Shown: positions 15,314 through 22,027 of the stretch, one piece after another
Position numbering within the stretch: position 1 is the first letter of the stretch
How the letters are laid out: each line of letters starts with the position of its first letter
NCBI GenBank assembly: GCA_002473385.1
Contig: DKTR01000063.1
Coordinates: forward strand, 7,895 to 36,242
Reading direction: 5' to 3'
Length of the DNA stretch: 28,348 bases
Source of the DNA: Lachnospiraceae bacterium UBA7225
Lineage (GTDB): Bacteria; Bacillota; Clostridia; Lachnospirales; Lachnospiraceae
Translations under genes and position numbers: made by a program
The notes under the pieces: generated by a model
Database searches by the model: none
The model's input: the letters and a program-made list of their open reading frames with translations, nothing else
Told to the model about the DNA's origin: nothing

Positions 15314-16525
15314 ATGTTGACTTTAGAGAAATTTGAAGAAGCATCAGAAGTTGTAAAAAAAGTCACACAAGAGACAAAGCTGGTATACAGTAAGTATTTC
15401 AGCGACCAGACGGGCAACCGTATTTATCTGAAGCCGGAGAATATGCAGATTACCGGCGCTTATAAGATCCGCGGTGCCTATTACAGCATCTCGGCACTCT
15501 CAAGAGAAGAGCAGGAAAAAGGATTAATCACAGCGTCCGCGGGGAACCATGCACAGGGTGTGGCTTATGCGGCAAAAGAGCTTGGCGTGAAGGCGGTGGT
15601 TGTGATGCCGGTGACGACACCGCTGATGAAGGTAAACCGTACAAAGAATTATGGGGCAGAGGTAATCCTGCATGGGGAGGTTTATGATGAGGCGTGTGAG
15701 TATGCCTATCAGCTTGCGGAAGAAAAGGGCTATACCTTTATCCATCCGTTTGACGACCTTGCTGTTGCCACCGGGCAGGGTACGATCGCTATGGAAATCG
15801 TCAAGGAGCTTCCGCTGGTTGATTATATCCTGGTGCCGGTGGGCGGCGGTGGTCTGGCAACCGGTGTTTCCACGCTCGCAAAAATGCTGAATCCGAATAT
15901 TAAAGTGATCGGTGTTGAGCCGGCAGGGGCGAATTGTCTGCAGGCATCACTTGAAGCGGGTGAGGTAGTGACCCTCCCTGGCATCAATACCATTGCAGAC
16001 GGTACGGCGGTGAAGCGTCCGGGCGAGAAGATTTTCCCGTATCTGCAAAAAAATCTGGACGATGTTATTACCATCCAGGACGATGAACTGATTGTCGCTT
16101 TCCTTGACATGGTCGAAAATCATAAGATGATTGTTGAAAATTCCGGCTTGCTTACTGTGGCAGCATTAAAGCATATGAATGTGAAAAATAAAAAGATCGT
16201 TGCCATATTAAGCGGCGGCAATATGGATGTTATCACCATGTCCTCAGTCGTACAGTTCGGTCTGATCCAGCGTGACCGCATCTTTACGGTGTCTGTCCTG
16301 CTTCCGGATACGCCTGGTGAATTGGTGCGGGTATCCAGCGTCGTTGCCCAGATGCAGGGCAACGTCATCAAGCTGGATCATAATCAGTTTGTCAGCACCA
16401 ACCGAAATAAGGCGGTGGAACTGAAGATCACCATGGAGGCGTTCGGTACGGAACATAAAAATCAGATTGTGCAGGCACTGGAGGAACATGGATTCAAGCC
16501 GCGTGTCATTCGCGCGAGCCTGTAA
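15314..16525 (+). CDS. Threonine ammonia-lyase with C-terminal ACT domain
   Basis: A PLP enzyme that deaminates threonine to 2-oxobutanoate and ammonia. The 403-residue protein has the PLP lysine K51 in ITGAYKIRGAYYS, TASAGNHAQGVA (73-84), the phosphate-binding PVGGGGL (175-181), and SGGNMD toward the end of the catalytic domain, then a single ACT domain from about 327 (FTVSVLLPDTPGELVRV). Size and single ACT domain fit the TdcB/IlvA short type, which can be catabolic or serve isoleucine synthesis; I cannot decide between them, so no symbol is given. It sits 15 bases after ftsY and before a strong terminator, apparently the last gene of a cell-biology operon, an unusual place for it. Confidence 0.92.
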   Translation: MLTLEKFEEASEVVKKVTQETKLVYSKYFSDQTGNRIYLKPENMQITGAYKIRGAYYSISALSREEQEKGLITASAGNHAQGVAYAAKELGVKAVVVMPVTTPLMKVNRTKNYGAEVILHGEVYDEACEYAYQLAEEKGYTFIHPFDDLAVATGQGTIAMEIVKELPLVDYILVPVGGGGLATGVSTLAKMLNPNIKVIGVEPAGANCLQASLEAGEVVTLPGINTIADGTAVKRPGEKIFPYLQKNLDDVITIQDDELIVAFLDMVENHKMIVENSGLLTVAALKHMNVKNKKIVAILSGGNMDVITMSSVVQFGLIQRDRIFTVSVLLPDTPGELVRVSSVVAQMQGNVIKLDHNQFVSTNRNKAVELKITMEAFGTEHKNQIVQALEEHGFKPRVIRASL

Positions 16526-16539
16526 TAATGTAGTTTATA

Positions 16540-16570
16540 TTCACAGCCGGTGTGGGGTGAGTGCTGTGAA
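16540..16570 (+). other. Hairpin upstream of the ilvA-type terminator
   Basis: TTCACAGC (16540-16547) and GCTGTGAA (16563-16570) form an 8-bp stem with a G-rich 15-base loop. It is the first of two tandem hairpins in the 122-base gap between the threonine ammonia-lyase gene and ylxM. It may protect the mRNA 3' end. Confidence 0.45.
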
Positions 16571-16581
16571 TGGAAAAAAAT

Positions 16582-16620
16582 GCGGTGTCAAGAAAAAATA
16601 CTTGACACCGCTTTCTTTTT
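16582..16620 (+). terminator. Strong terminator after threonine ammonia-lyase
   Basis: GCGGTGTCAAG (16582-16592) and CTTGACACCGC (16601-16611) form a perfect 11-bp stem with loop AAAAAATA, then TTTCTTTTT. The 3' arm contains the -35 hexamer TTGACA of the next promoter. Confidence 0.92.
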
Positions 16621-16630
16621 GTATTATGAT
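16602..16630 (+). promoter_or_regulatory. Sigma-A promoter of ylxM-ffh-rpsP-khpA, embedded in terminator
   Basis: TTGACA (16602-16607) inside the terminator's 3' arm, a 17-base spacer made of the T tract, and TATGAT (16625-16630). Predicted start is near 16637, only about 11 bases before the ylxM ATG, so the GAAGGTGAT ribosome site would lie at the very 5' end. Confidence 0.8.
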
Positions 16631-16647
16631 AGCGAAGGTGATGAGAG

Positions 16648-16965
16648 ATGGAACGGATTGTGGAGCAGACGCTGCTGTTCGATTTTTACGGCGAGCTTCT
16701 TACAGAACATCAGAGAAATGTGTATGAGGATGTGGTTTTAAATGACTGCTCCTTGGCGGAAGCAGCCGAGCAGTATAAGATCAGCCGCCAGGGAGTACAC
16801 GATCTGATCAAGCGATGCAACTGTATCCTGGAGGATTATGAGACAAAGCTTCACCTGGTGGCAAAGTTTTTGTCTATTCGGGAAAAAATCGAGCAGATCC
16901 ATGTGCTTGCAGAGGGACATGAAGAGATAAGAAAAATTGCAGGCGAGATTTTAGAGGAGTTGTAA
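16648..16965 (+). CDS. ylxM: YlxM/p13 family putative DNA-binding protein
   Basis: A 105-residue helix-turn-helix protein resembling sigma-70 region 4: LTEHQRNVYEDVVLNDCSLAEAAEQYKISRQGVHDLIKR forms the domain at about 18-56, followed by a helical tail. YlxM is nearly always encoded immediately before ffh and is linked to the SRP pathway in streptococci, where it is an accessory factor; its role outside them is less clear. Only two bases separate it from ffh, so they are expressed together. Confidence 0.93.
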   Translation: MERIVEQTLLFDFYGELLTEHQRNVYEDVVLNDCSLAEAAEQYKISRQGVHDLIKRCNCILEDYETKLHLVAKFLSIREKIEQIHVLAEGHEEIRKIAGEILEEL

Positions 16966-16967
16966 AG

Positions 16968-18317
16968 ATGGCATTTGAAAGCCTTTCCGATAAATTACAG
17001 AATGTATTTAAAAACCTGCGGAGCAAGGGACGTCTGACAGAAGCGGACGTAAAGACTGCCTTAAAGGAAGTCAAGATGGCGCTTCTTGAGGCGGATGTGA
17101 GCTTTAAGGTAGTAAAGCAGTTTATGAAATCTGTGCAGGAGCGTGCTGTTGGTACAGACGTTATGACGGGTTTAAATCCCGGACAAATGGTGATCAAGAT
17201 CGTCAATGAAGAACTGGTCGCCCTTATGGGCTCCGAGACTACAGAGGTTGCGCTGCGTCCGGCGGGCGAGATTACCGTTATTATGATGGCGGGTCTGCAG
17301 GGCGCTGGTAAGACGACGACAACAGCAAAGCTTGCCGGAAAGCTGAAGTCAAAGGGACGGGTTCCGCTGCTGGCAGCCTGTGACGTTTATCGTCCGGCAG
17401 CAATCCAGCAGCTGCAGATAAATGGGGAAAAGCAGGGCGTAGAGGTATTCTCCATGGGAGATAAGCAGAGCCCGGTAAACATTGCCAGGGCGGCGGTGGA
17501 GCATGCAAAGAGCCGCAATATGAATGTGGTTATTCTCGATACGGCAGGACGTCTCCATGTTGACGAGGAAATGATGGATGAGCTGGTGCAGATCAAGGAA
17601 GCGGTGCATGTCGACCAGACAATTCTGGTAGTTGATGCCATGACCGGACAGGATGCTGTCAATGTTGCCGATATGTTCAACAGTAAAATTGGCATAGACG
17701 GTGTTATTCTGACAAAACTGGACGGCGATTCCCGCGGCGGCGCAGCGCTTTCCATCCGGGCGACCTGCGGCAAGCCGATCCTGTATGTCGGCATGGGCGA
17801 AAAACTCTCTGATCTGGAGCAGTTTTATCCGGACCGCATGGCGTCACGTATTCTTGGTATGGGTGATGTGATGAGCCTTATCGAGAAGGCACAGGCAACA
17901 CTGGATGAAAACAAAGCGAAAGAGCTTGAGCAGAAGATCAAAAAGGCGCAGTTTGGTTTTGACGATTATCTGGACAGCATGAACCAGATGAAAAACATGG
18001 GTGGATTTTCCAGTATCCTTTCCATGATTCCGGGACTTGGCGGAAGCAGGATGAAGGATATTGAAGGGATGATAGATGAGAAGGCGCTTGCGCGCAATGA
18101 AGCGATCATCCTTTCCATGACACCGGCAGAGAGAGCAAATCCGGATATCCTGAACCCCTCACGTAAAAAACGTATTGCTGCCGGATGCGGTGTCGATATT
18201 GCAGAGGTAAACCGGCTTGTCAAGCAGTTTGAACAGACAAAAAAGATGATGAAGCAGATTCCCGGACTGACGGGAGGCAGAGGCGGTAAAAGAGGAAAAT
18301 TTAAATTTCCCTTTTAA
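16968..18317 (+). CDS. ffh: Signal recognition particle protein Ffh
   Basis: The SRP GTPase that binds signal sequences together with the 4.5S/6S RNA and hands ribosomes to FtsY. The 449-residue product has an N domain (1-90), the G domain with P loop GLQGAGKTT (109-117), DTAGRLHVDEEMM and TKLDGDSRGG, and the methionine-rich M domain (about 300-435) ending GGRGGKRGKFKFPF. GGAG lies just upstream of the ATG within ylxM's end. No SRP RNA gene was recognised in this window. Confidence 0.97.
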   Translation: MAFESLSDKLQNVFKNLRSKGRLTEADVKTALKEVKMALLEADVSFKVVKQFMKSVQERAVGTDVMTGLNPGQMVIKIVNEELVALMGSETTEVALRPAGEITVIMMAGLQGAGKTTTTAKLAGKLKSKGRVPLLAACDVYRPAAIQQLQINGEKQGVEVFSMGDKQSPVNIARAAVEHAKSRNMNVVILDTAGRLHVDEEMMDELVQIKEAVHVDQTILVVDAMTGQDAVNVADMFNSKIGIDGVILTKLDGDSRGGAALSIRATCGKPILYVGMGEKLSDLEQFYPDRMASRILGMGDVMSLIEKAQATLDENKAKELEQKIKKAQFGFDDYLDSMNQMKNMGGFSSILSMIPGLGGSRMKDIEGMIDEKALARNEAIILSMTPAERANPDILNPSRKKRIAAGCGVDIAEVNRLVKQFEQTKKMMKQIPGLTGGRGGKRGKFKFPF

Positions 18318-18352
18318 ATATATTGCAGAAGAATCCAAGGAGGTGAATTGAA

Positions 18353-18598
18353 ATGGCAGTAAAGATCAGATTGAGAAGAATGGGACAGAAGAAAGCTCCT
18401 TTCTATAGAATTGTGGTTGCAGATTCCAGATCTCCGAGAGACGGAAGATGTATCGATGAAATTGGCACCTACAATCCGAACACTGACCCGAGTGAATTTA
18501 AAATCGACGAAGAACTGGCTAAGAAGTGGCTTGCAAACGGTGCACAGCCGACCGAAGTGGTAGGCAAGCTTTTTAAGCTGGCTGGTATCGAGAAGTAG
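18353..18598 (+). CDS. rpsP: 30S ribosomal protein S16
   Basis: An 81-residue protein starting MAVKIRLRRMGQKKAPFYRIVVADSR, the diagnostic S16 N terminus, with IDEIGTYNP and the C-terminal WLANGAQPTEVVGKLF region. S16 is needed for early 30S assembly. AAGGAGGTGAAT precedes the ATG. It follows ffh by 35 bases and is followed by khpA, the standard Firmicutes order. Confidence 0.97.
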   Translation: MAVKIRLRRMGQKKAPFYRIVVADSRSPRDGRCIDEIGTYNPNTDPSEFKIDEELAKKWLANGAQPTEVVGKLFKLAGIEK

Positions 18599-18614
18599 GA
18601 TAGGGGTGACGGTA

Positions 18615-18842
18615 ATGAAGGATTTAGTAGAAGTAATTGCCAAATCTCTGGTAGAACATCCGGAAGAGGTCGTAGTTACAGAGAAAGAAAGCGGCAAAAC
18701 TACCGTGATCGAACTGAAAGTGGCCCAGTCTGATATGGGAAAAGTTATCGGTAAACAGGGCAGAATTGCAAAGGCAATCCGCGCCGTTGTAAAAGCTGCG
18801 GCGTCTAAGAGTGATAAAAAAGTGGTTGTTGATATTGTGTAA
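18615..18842 (+). CDS. khpA: KH-domain RNA-binding protein KhpA (YlqC)
   Basis: A 75-residue single-KH-domain protein, MKDLVEVIAKSLVEHPEEV, with the RNA-binding GKVIGKQGR loop (about 43-51). KhpA pairs with KhpB/Jag in Firmicutes and affects cell division and RNA regulation. The ATG at 18615 is chosen over an in-frame GTG at 18606 because family members begin at this methionine and AGGGGTGA precedes it. The gene ends the ylxM operon at a hairpin terminator. Confidence 0.93.
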   Translation: MKDLVEVIAKSLVEHPEEVVVTEKESGKTTVIELKVAQSDMGKVIGKQGRIAKAIRAVVKAAASKSDKKVVVDIV

Positions 18843-18849
18843 TTCTAAG

Positions 18850-18875
18850 AGAGCTGCCGGAAGGCGGCTCTTTTT
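18850..18875 (+). terminator. Terminator after khpA
   Basis: AGAGCTGCC (18850-18858) pairs with GGCGGCTCT (18863-18871) with one G-T pair and a GGAA tetraloop, followed by TTTT. The 95 bases between it and rimM contain no clear sigma-A promoter; a loose inverted repeat (about 18909-18944, CCGCGAGCA with TGCTTGCAGCGG, interrupted) is the only structure seen. Confidence 0.85.
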
Positions 18876-18970
18876 ATACTCATGGAAAATCTCTGAAATG
18901 TTTATTCCCGCGAGCAATGAGCCAGGCGCCGTGCTTGCAGCGGATTATTTGATTTTTATGGAGGCATTTT

Positions 18971-19477
18971 ATGGAACAGTTTCTGCAGGTGGGCGTGATT
19001 TCCTCCACCCACGGGATTCGCGGCGAGGTGAAGGTGTATCCGACGACAGACGATGCCGCACGTTTTAAAGAATTGAAGGAAGTTATTGCTGAAACAAGGC
19101 GCGGCAATGTAACGCTTGGAATTGAGCAGGTAAAGTTTTTCAAAAATATGGTGATCCTGAAATTTAAAGGGATCGACAATATCAATGATGTAGAGAAATA
19201 CAAAGGGTGTCCGCTGCTGGTGACCCGGGAAAATGCGGTGAAGCTTGCACCGGGAGAATATTTTCTATGCGATCTGGTCGGACTGACTGTTTTTACGGAT
19301 ACCGGGGAAGAGCTTGGTACACTGACGGAAGTCATCCGCACTGGTGCTAACGATGTCTATGTGGTAAAGACAAAAAATGAAAAAGAAGTCTTGATACCGA
19401 ACACAAAAGAATGTATTATAGAAGTATCTCTGGAAAAAAATACAATGACGGTTCATCTGCTGGAGGGACTGCTGTGA
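18971..19477 (+). CDS. rimM: Ribosome maturation factor RimM
   Basis: A 168-residue 30S assembly factor that binds S19 and helps 16S rRNA processing. The N-terminal MEQFLQVGVISSTHGIRGEVKVYPTT resembles the RimM domain, with GEYFLCDLVGLTVFTDTGEELGTL for the PRC-barrel half and VLIPNTKECI near the C terminus. TGGAGG lies seven bases upstream of the ATG. The last codon overlaps the GTG start of trmD (GTGA), tying 16S and tRNA modification factors in one unit. Confidence 0.94.
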   Translation: MEQFLQVGVISSTHGIRGEVKVYPTTDDAARFKELKEVIAETRRGNVTLGIEQVKFFKNMVILKFKGIDNINDVEKYKGCPLLVTRENAVKLAPGEYFLCDLVGLTVFTDTGEELGTLTEVIRTGANDVYVVKTKNEKEVLIPNTKECIIEVSLEKNTMTVHLLEGLL

Positions 19478-20208
19478 AATTTCATGTACTGACGCTGTTT
19501 CCCGAAATGATTGAAAACGGACTGCATACAAGCATTACGGGCAGAGCAATGGAAAAAGGTCTTATTACGTTAAATACAGTCAATATCCGCGATTTTGCAG
19601 GCAACAGGCACGGTAAGGTGGACGACTATCCGTATGGCGGCGGTGCCGGCATGGTAATGCAGGCGGAACCGGTTTATGGCGCGTATAAATCCATAGAGGA
19701 GCAGGCAGGGCGGAAAATCCGCACTATCTACCTCACTCCACAGGGGAAGACCTTCCACCAGGAGATGGCAAGAGAATTTTCCTGTGAGGAAGAGCTGATT
19801 TTTCTGTGCGGGCACTATGAGGGTATTGACGAGCGTGTCCTGGAGGAGATTGTAACGGATTATGTTTCCATCGGTGACTATGTGCTTACCGGAGGAGAAC
19901 TGCCTGCCATGGTTATGATTGATACCATCTCGCGTCTCGTAGAGGGGGTATTAAATAATGAAGATTCCGCAGAGTTTGAATCCTTTCAGGATTCCCTGCT
20001 GGAATATCCGCAGTACAGCAGACCGGAGGTGTGGCGCGGAAGAGTTGTTCCGCCTGTGTTATTATCCGGGCATCATGCGAATGTGGAGAAATGGAGACGG
20101 GAGCAGTCTGTACGGCGTACCGCCAGGTGGCGCCCGGATCTGCTGGAGAGAGCAAATCTCACCGAAAAAGAAAAAGCGATGCTGAAAGGAGAAGGAAATG
20201 ATGTTTGA
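19474..20208 (+). CDS. trmD: tRNA (guanine-N1)-methyltransferase
   Basis: Methylates G37 at N1 in tRNAs with G at position 36, preventing +1 frameshifts. The protein begins (GTG) KFHVLTLFPEMIENGL, continues NIRDFAGNRHGKVDDYPYGGGAGMV, and has LCGHYEGIDERV and the trefoil-knot region SIGDYVLTGGELP. The GTG at 19474 is chosen because the rimM stop overlaps it and GGAGG lies upstream; upstream in-frame ATGs lie inside rimM. The product is 244 residues, normal for TrmD. Its last codons overlap the next gene. Confidence 0.95.
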   Translation: MKFHVLTLFPEMIENGLHTSITGRAMEKGLITLNTVNIRDFAGNRHGKVDDYPYGGGAGMVMQAEPVYGAYKSIEEQAGRKIRTIYLTPQGKTFHQEMAREFSCEEELIFLCGHYEGIDERVLEEIVTDYVSIGDYVLTGGELPAMVMIDTISRLVEGVLNNEDSAEFESFQDSLLEYPQYSRPEVWRGRVVPPVLLSGHHANVEKWRREQSVRRTARWRPDLLERANLTEKEKAMLKGEGNDV

Positions 20209-20743
20209 AGATTTGGGAAAAAAGCTTGGGGATCTGGCGCAGAATGTAGGGGATCTGGCACAGGTAATGGTAAAAAAGACAGGTGAGGCAGCAGAAATCG
20301 CGAGTCTGCACACAAAAATTCTTGCAAAGAAGAAAAAAGCGGACGATGAGCTCACAGCACTCGGGAAAGCATATTATGAGGCGCATAAGGATGCTGCCGG
20401 CGAATTTGCAGAAAGGATTGTCGGCATCAACGATATTTATAATGAAATTGCAGCTCTGGAGGATGAGATTAAGGCTTTGAAGGAGAAACTTCCGGAGGAA
20501 GATAAGAAATTTGCTGAGGAGATGGAACAGAATACCGAGGAGATTATCAACGAAGCAAAAAAAGCGGTAGCCGATGCGGCGGACGCAGTGAAGAGTGCTG
20601 TGGACGAAGCAACGGCAGAAAAAGAAGAAGCAGAAGCTGGAGCAGTTCCGGAAGCAGAAGAAGCTCCGGCAGAGGAAGAGGTACCGGAAGCGGAAAATGC
20701 TCCGGCAGCAGAGGAAGAGGCAGCAGAGGAAGAAAACGTGTAA
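20198..20743 (+). CDS. Acidic Ala/Glu-rich protein of unknown function
   Basis: I do not recognise a domain in this 181-residue product. It starts MMFEDLGKKLGDLAQNVGDLAQVM with a duplicated GDLAQ, then a basic stretch AKKKKADDEL, a probable coiled coil (about 75-115, EIAALEDEIKALKEKL), an alanine-rich amphipathic helix (about 115-140), and a tail from about 141 rich in Glu, Ala and Pro with two near copies of VPEAEEAPAEEE. A strong AAAGGAGAAGG lies upstream; the start overlaps the trmD stop by 11 bases. No signal peptide or membrane segment is evident. It may be a cytosolic, partly disordered binding protein; this is a guess from composition. Confidence 0.75.
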   Translation: MMFEDLGKKLGDLAQNVGDLAQVMVKKTGEAAEIASLHTKILAKKKKADDELTALGKAYYEAHKDAAGEFAERIVGINDIYNEIAALEDEIKALKEKLPEEDKKFAEEMEQNTEEIINEAKKAVADAADAVKSAVDEATAEKEEAEAGAVPEAEEAPAEEEVPEAENAPAAEEEAAEEENV

Positions 20744-20771
20744 CAGCGCCCCATGAACAGTAAAGAGACTG

Positions 20772-20796
20772 AACAGGGCAGCCTGGCTGAACTGTT
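20772..20796 (+). other. Hairpin in the gap before rplS
   Basis: AACAG-GG-CAGC (20772-20782) pairs with GCTG-AA-CTGTT (20786-20796), with the GG/AA mismatch inside and a three-base loop. AACAGT at 20756-20761 could pair instead with the same ACTGTT arm. No T run follows, so it is not a standard terminator. Confidence 0.4.
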
Positions 20797-20838
20797 ATAC
20801 GGGACTGCGCACTTGCCTTAAAGTCTGTAAATTTGTAC

Positions 20839-20867
20839 TTGCTTTTTCAGGTGCATCATGCTAGAAT
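20839..20867 (+). promoter_or_regulatory. Sigma-A promoter of rplS
   Basis: TTGCTT (20839-20844), 17 bases, TAGAAT (20862-20867) with an extended -10 TG at 20859-20860. Start predicted near 20874, giving a leader of about 70 bases. Confidence 0.75.
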
Positions 20868-20873
20868 AATTTA

Positions 20874-20945
20874 CGTTGTGAGAAAAAGAGATGGTCCTCT
20901 GTTACGTATGTATTATGAACATCCAGAAGAATAAGGAGGCACACA
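20874..20945 (+). promoter_or_regulatory. Possible L19 mRNA leader
   Basis: The about 70-base leader of rplS is longer than needed for translation and contains ACGT-repeat ends (from about 20873 to 20919) with GAG/CTC inside, plus an ATGT/ACAT stem downstream. L19 leaders that respond to the protein are known in Firmicutes. I cannot show a match to that family by eye. Confidence 0.3.
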
Positions 20946-21293
20946 ATGCAGGAAATTATCAAAAACATCGAAGCAGCTCAGTTAAAGGCTGAGGTTCCGC
21001 AGTTTAATGTGGGAGACACCGTTCGCGTATACGGGAAGATCAAAGAGGGCAACCGTGAGCGTATCCAGGTATTTGAAGGTACTGTTCTTAAGAAACAGGG
21101 CGGAAGTAATCGCGCGACCTTCACTGTGAGAAAGAATTCCAACGGAGTCGGCGTGGAAAAGACATGGCCGTTACATTCCCCGAACGTAGAAAAGGTAGAG
21201 GTAGTCAGATATGGTAAAGTAAGACGTGCAAAACTGAACTATCTGAGAAATCGTTCCGGTAAGAGCGCAAAGGTGAAAGAACTTGTGAAATAA
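20946..21293 (+). CDS. rplS: 50S ribosomal protein L19
   Basis: A 115-residue protein with the L19 pattern: FNVGDTVRVYGKIKEGNRERIQVFEGTV, then FTVRKNSNGVGVEKTWPLHSP, and a basic C terminus RAKLNYLRNRSGKSAKVKE. L19 sits at the 30S-50S interface. AAGGAGG lies seven bases upstream. Unlike rimM and trmD it has its own promoter and terminator, so it can be regulated separately. Confidence 0.97.
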   Translation: MQEIIKNIEAAQLKAEVPQFNVGDTVRVYGKIKEGNRERIQVFEGTVLKKQGGSNRATFTVRKNSNGVGVEKTWPLHSPNVEKVEVVRYGKVRRAKLNYLRNRSGKSAKVKELVK

Positions 21294-21304
21294 AAAAAGC
21301 GGGA

Positions 21305-21333
21305 AGGGCTGTCTGATGTGGACAGCCTTTTTT
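21305..21333 (+). terminator. Terminator after rplS
   Basis: GGCTGTC (21307-21313) and GACAGCC (21321-21327), extended by A and G-T pairs, 7-base loop, followed by six T. The tail runs into TTGACA (21332-21337). Confidence 0.88.
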
Positions 21334-21336
21334 GAC

Positions 21337-21366
21337 ATATAGGAAGTTCCTGTGGATTTCCTATAT
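21337..21366. repeat. Inverted repeat upstream of lepB copy 1
   Basis: ATATAGGAA (21337-21345) and TTCCTATAT (21358-21366) are perfect 9-bp arms around a 12-base loop. The left arm overlaps the last base of a TTGACA hexamer, but no -10 box lies at a 16-18 base spacing, so I do not call a promoter there. Confidence 0.5.
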
Positions 21367-21430
21367 ATCACAAAACGCTCTGTGGGGATGCGCACTGCGA
21401 GATTCTTTTTTATCACATAGGAGGGCAATC

Positions 21431-22015
21431 ATGAGAAAGACAGGCAGAGGAAGCAGAAAGAGGCAGAAGGAAAAAAGAACCCTGCGGGAGAAGGTCAGCA
21501 GTTTTCTGCTGTGGGTTTTTGAGATTGCCGTAGTCATTCTGTTTGCGTTTGTTCTCGTCTATTTTTTCGGACAGACACGCACAAATGTCGGACAATCCAT
21601 GGAGCTGACGCTTGCAGACGGCGACAGGATTCTGCTTAACACACTGGAATACCGCATCGGCAGCCCGCAGAGAAACGATATTATTGCATTTAAGCCAAAT
21701 GGAAGCTCCACCAGCCACACGCATATTAAGCGCGTGATCGGGCTTCCCGGAGAGACGATCCAGATTAAAGATGGCATTATTTACATTAACGGTACGGTTT
21801 ACCTGGAAAACGCGGATTATCCTCTGATGAACAACAGCGGGCTTGCCAGTGAGCCGATCACGCTTGGCGTGAAAGAATATTTTGTACTCGGTGATAACCG
21901 CAACGACAGCGAGGACAGCCGCTATGCGGATATTGGTCTGGTGAATTCTGATTATGTCGAAGGAAAGGTCTGGTTCCGGATCTCACCCACCGATTCCTTT
22001 GGACTGATAGATTAA
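21431..22015 (+). CDS. lepB: Signal peptidase I (copy 1), divergent serine motif
   Basis: A membrane-anchored serine protease that removes signal peptides. The 194-residue protein has a very basic cytosolic tail (1-22), one transmembrane helix (about 24-46), the catalytic serine S56 in VGQSMELTLADGD, and the catalytic lysine K100 in IKRVIGLPGET, plus EYFVLGDNRNDSEDSR (box E). The serine motif normally reads SMxPT; here the proline is Leu59 (S-M-E-L-T). GAGG precedes the ATG. The start at 21431 is chosen over an upstream in-frame ATG. rbgA follows after 12 bases, and a second signal peptidase lies beyond it. Active, but with altered fit, is the likely reading. Confidence 0.88.
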   Translation: MRKTGRGSRKRQKEKRTLREKVSSFLLWVFEIAVVILFAFVLVYFFGQTRTNVGQSMELTLADGDRILLNTLEYRIGSPQRNDIIAFKPNGSSTSHTHIKRVIGLPGETIQIKDGIIYINGTVYLENADYPLMNNSGLASEPITLGVKEYFVLGDNRNDSEDSRYADIGLVNSDYVEGKVWFRISPTDSFGLID

Positions 22016-22027
22016 AGAGAGGTTTTT

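Noticed and set aside
18811..19068. Rightward open frame spanning the khpA-rimM gap
   Set aside because: It overlaps khpA and rimM in another frame, crosses a terminator and has no ribosome site.
20645..20716. Repetitive GAA/GCA-rich DNA as a tandem repeat or CRISPR
   Set aside because: It encodes the Glu/Ala/Pro tail of the unknown protein; the copies are imperfect and lack regular spacers.
21332..21367. TTGACA with TATATA as a lepB1 promoter
   Set aside because: Spacing is 24 bases, too long for sigma-A.
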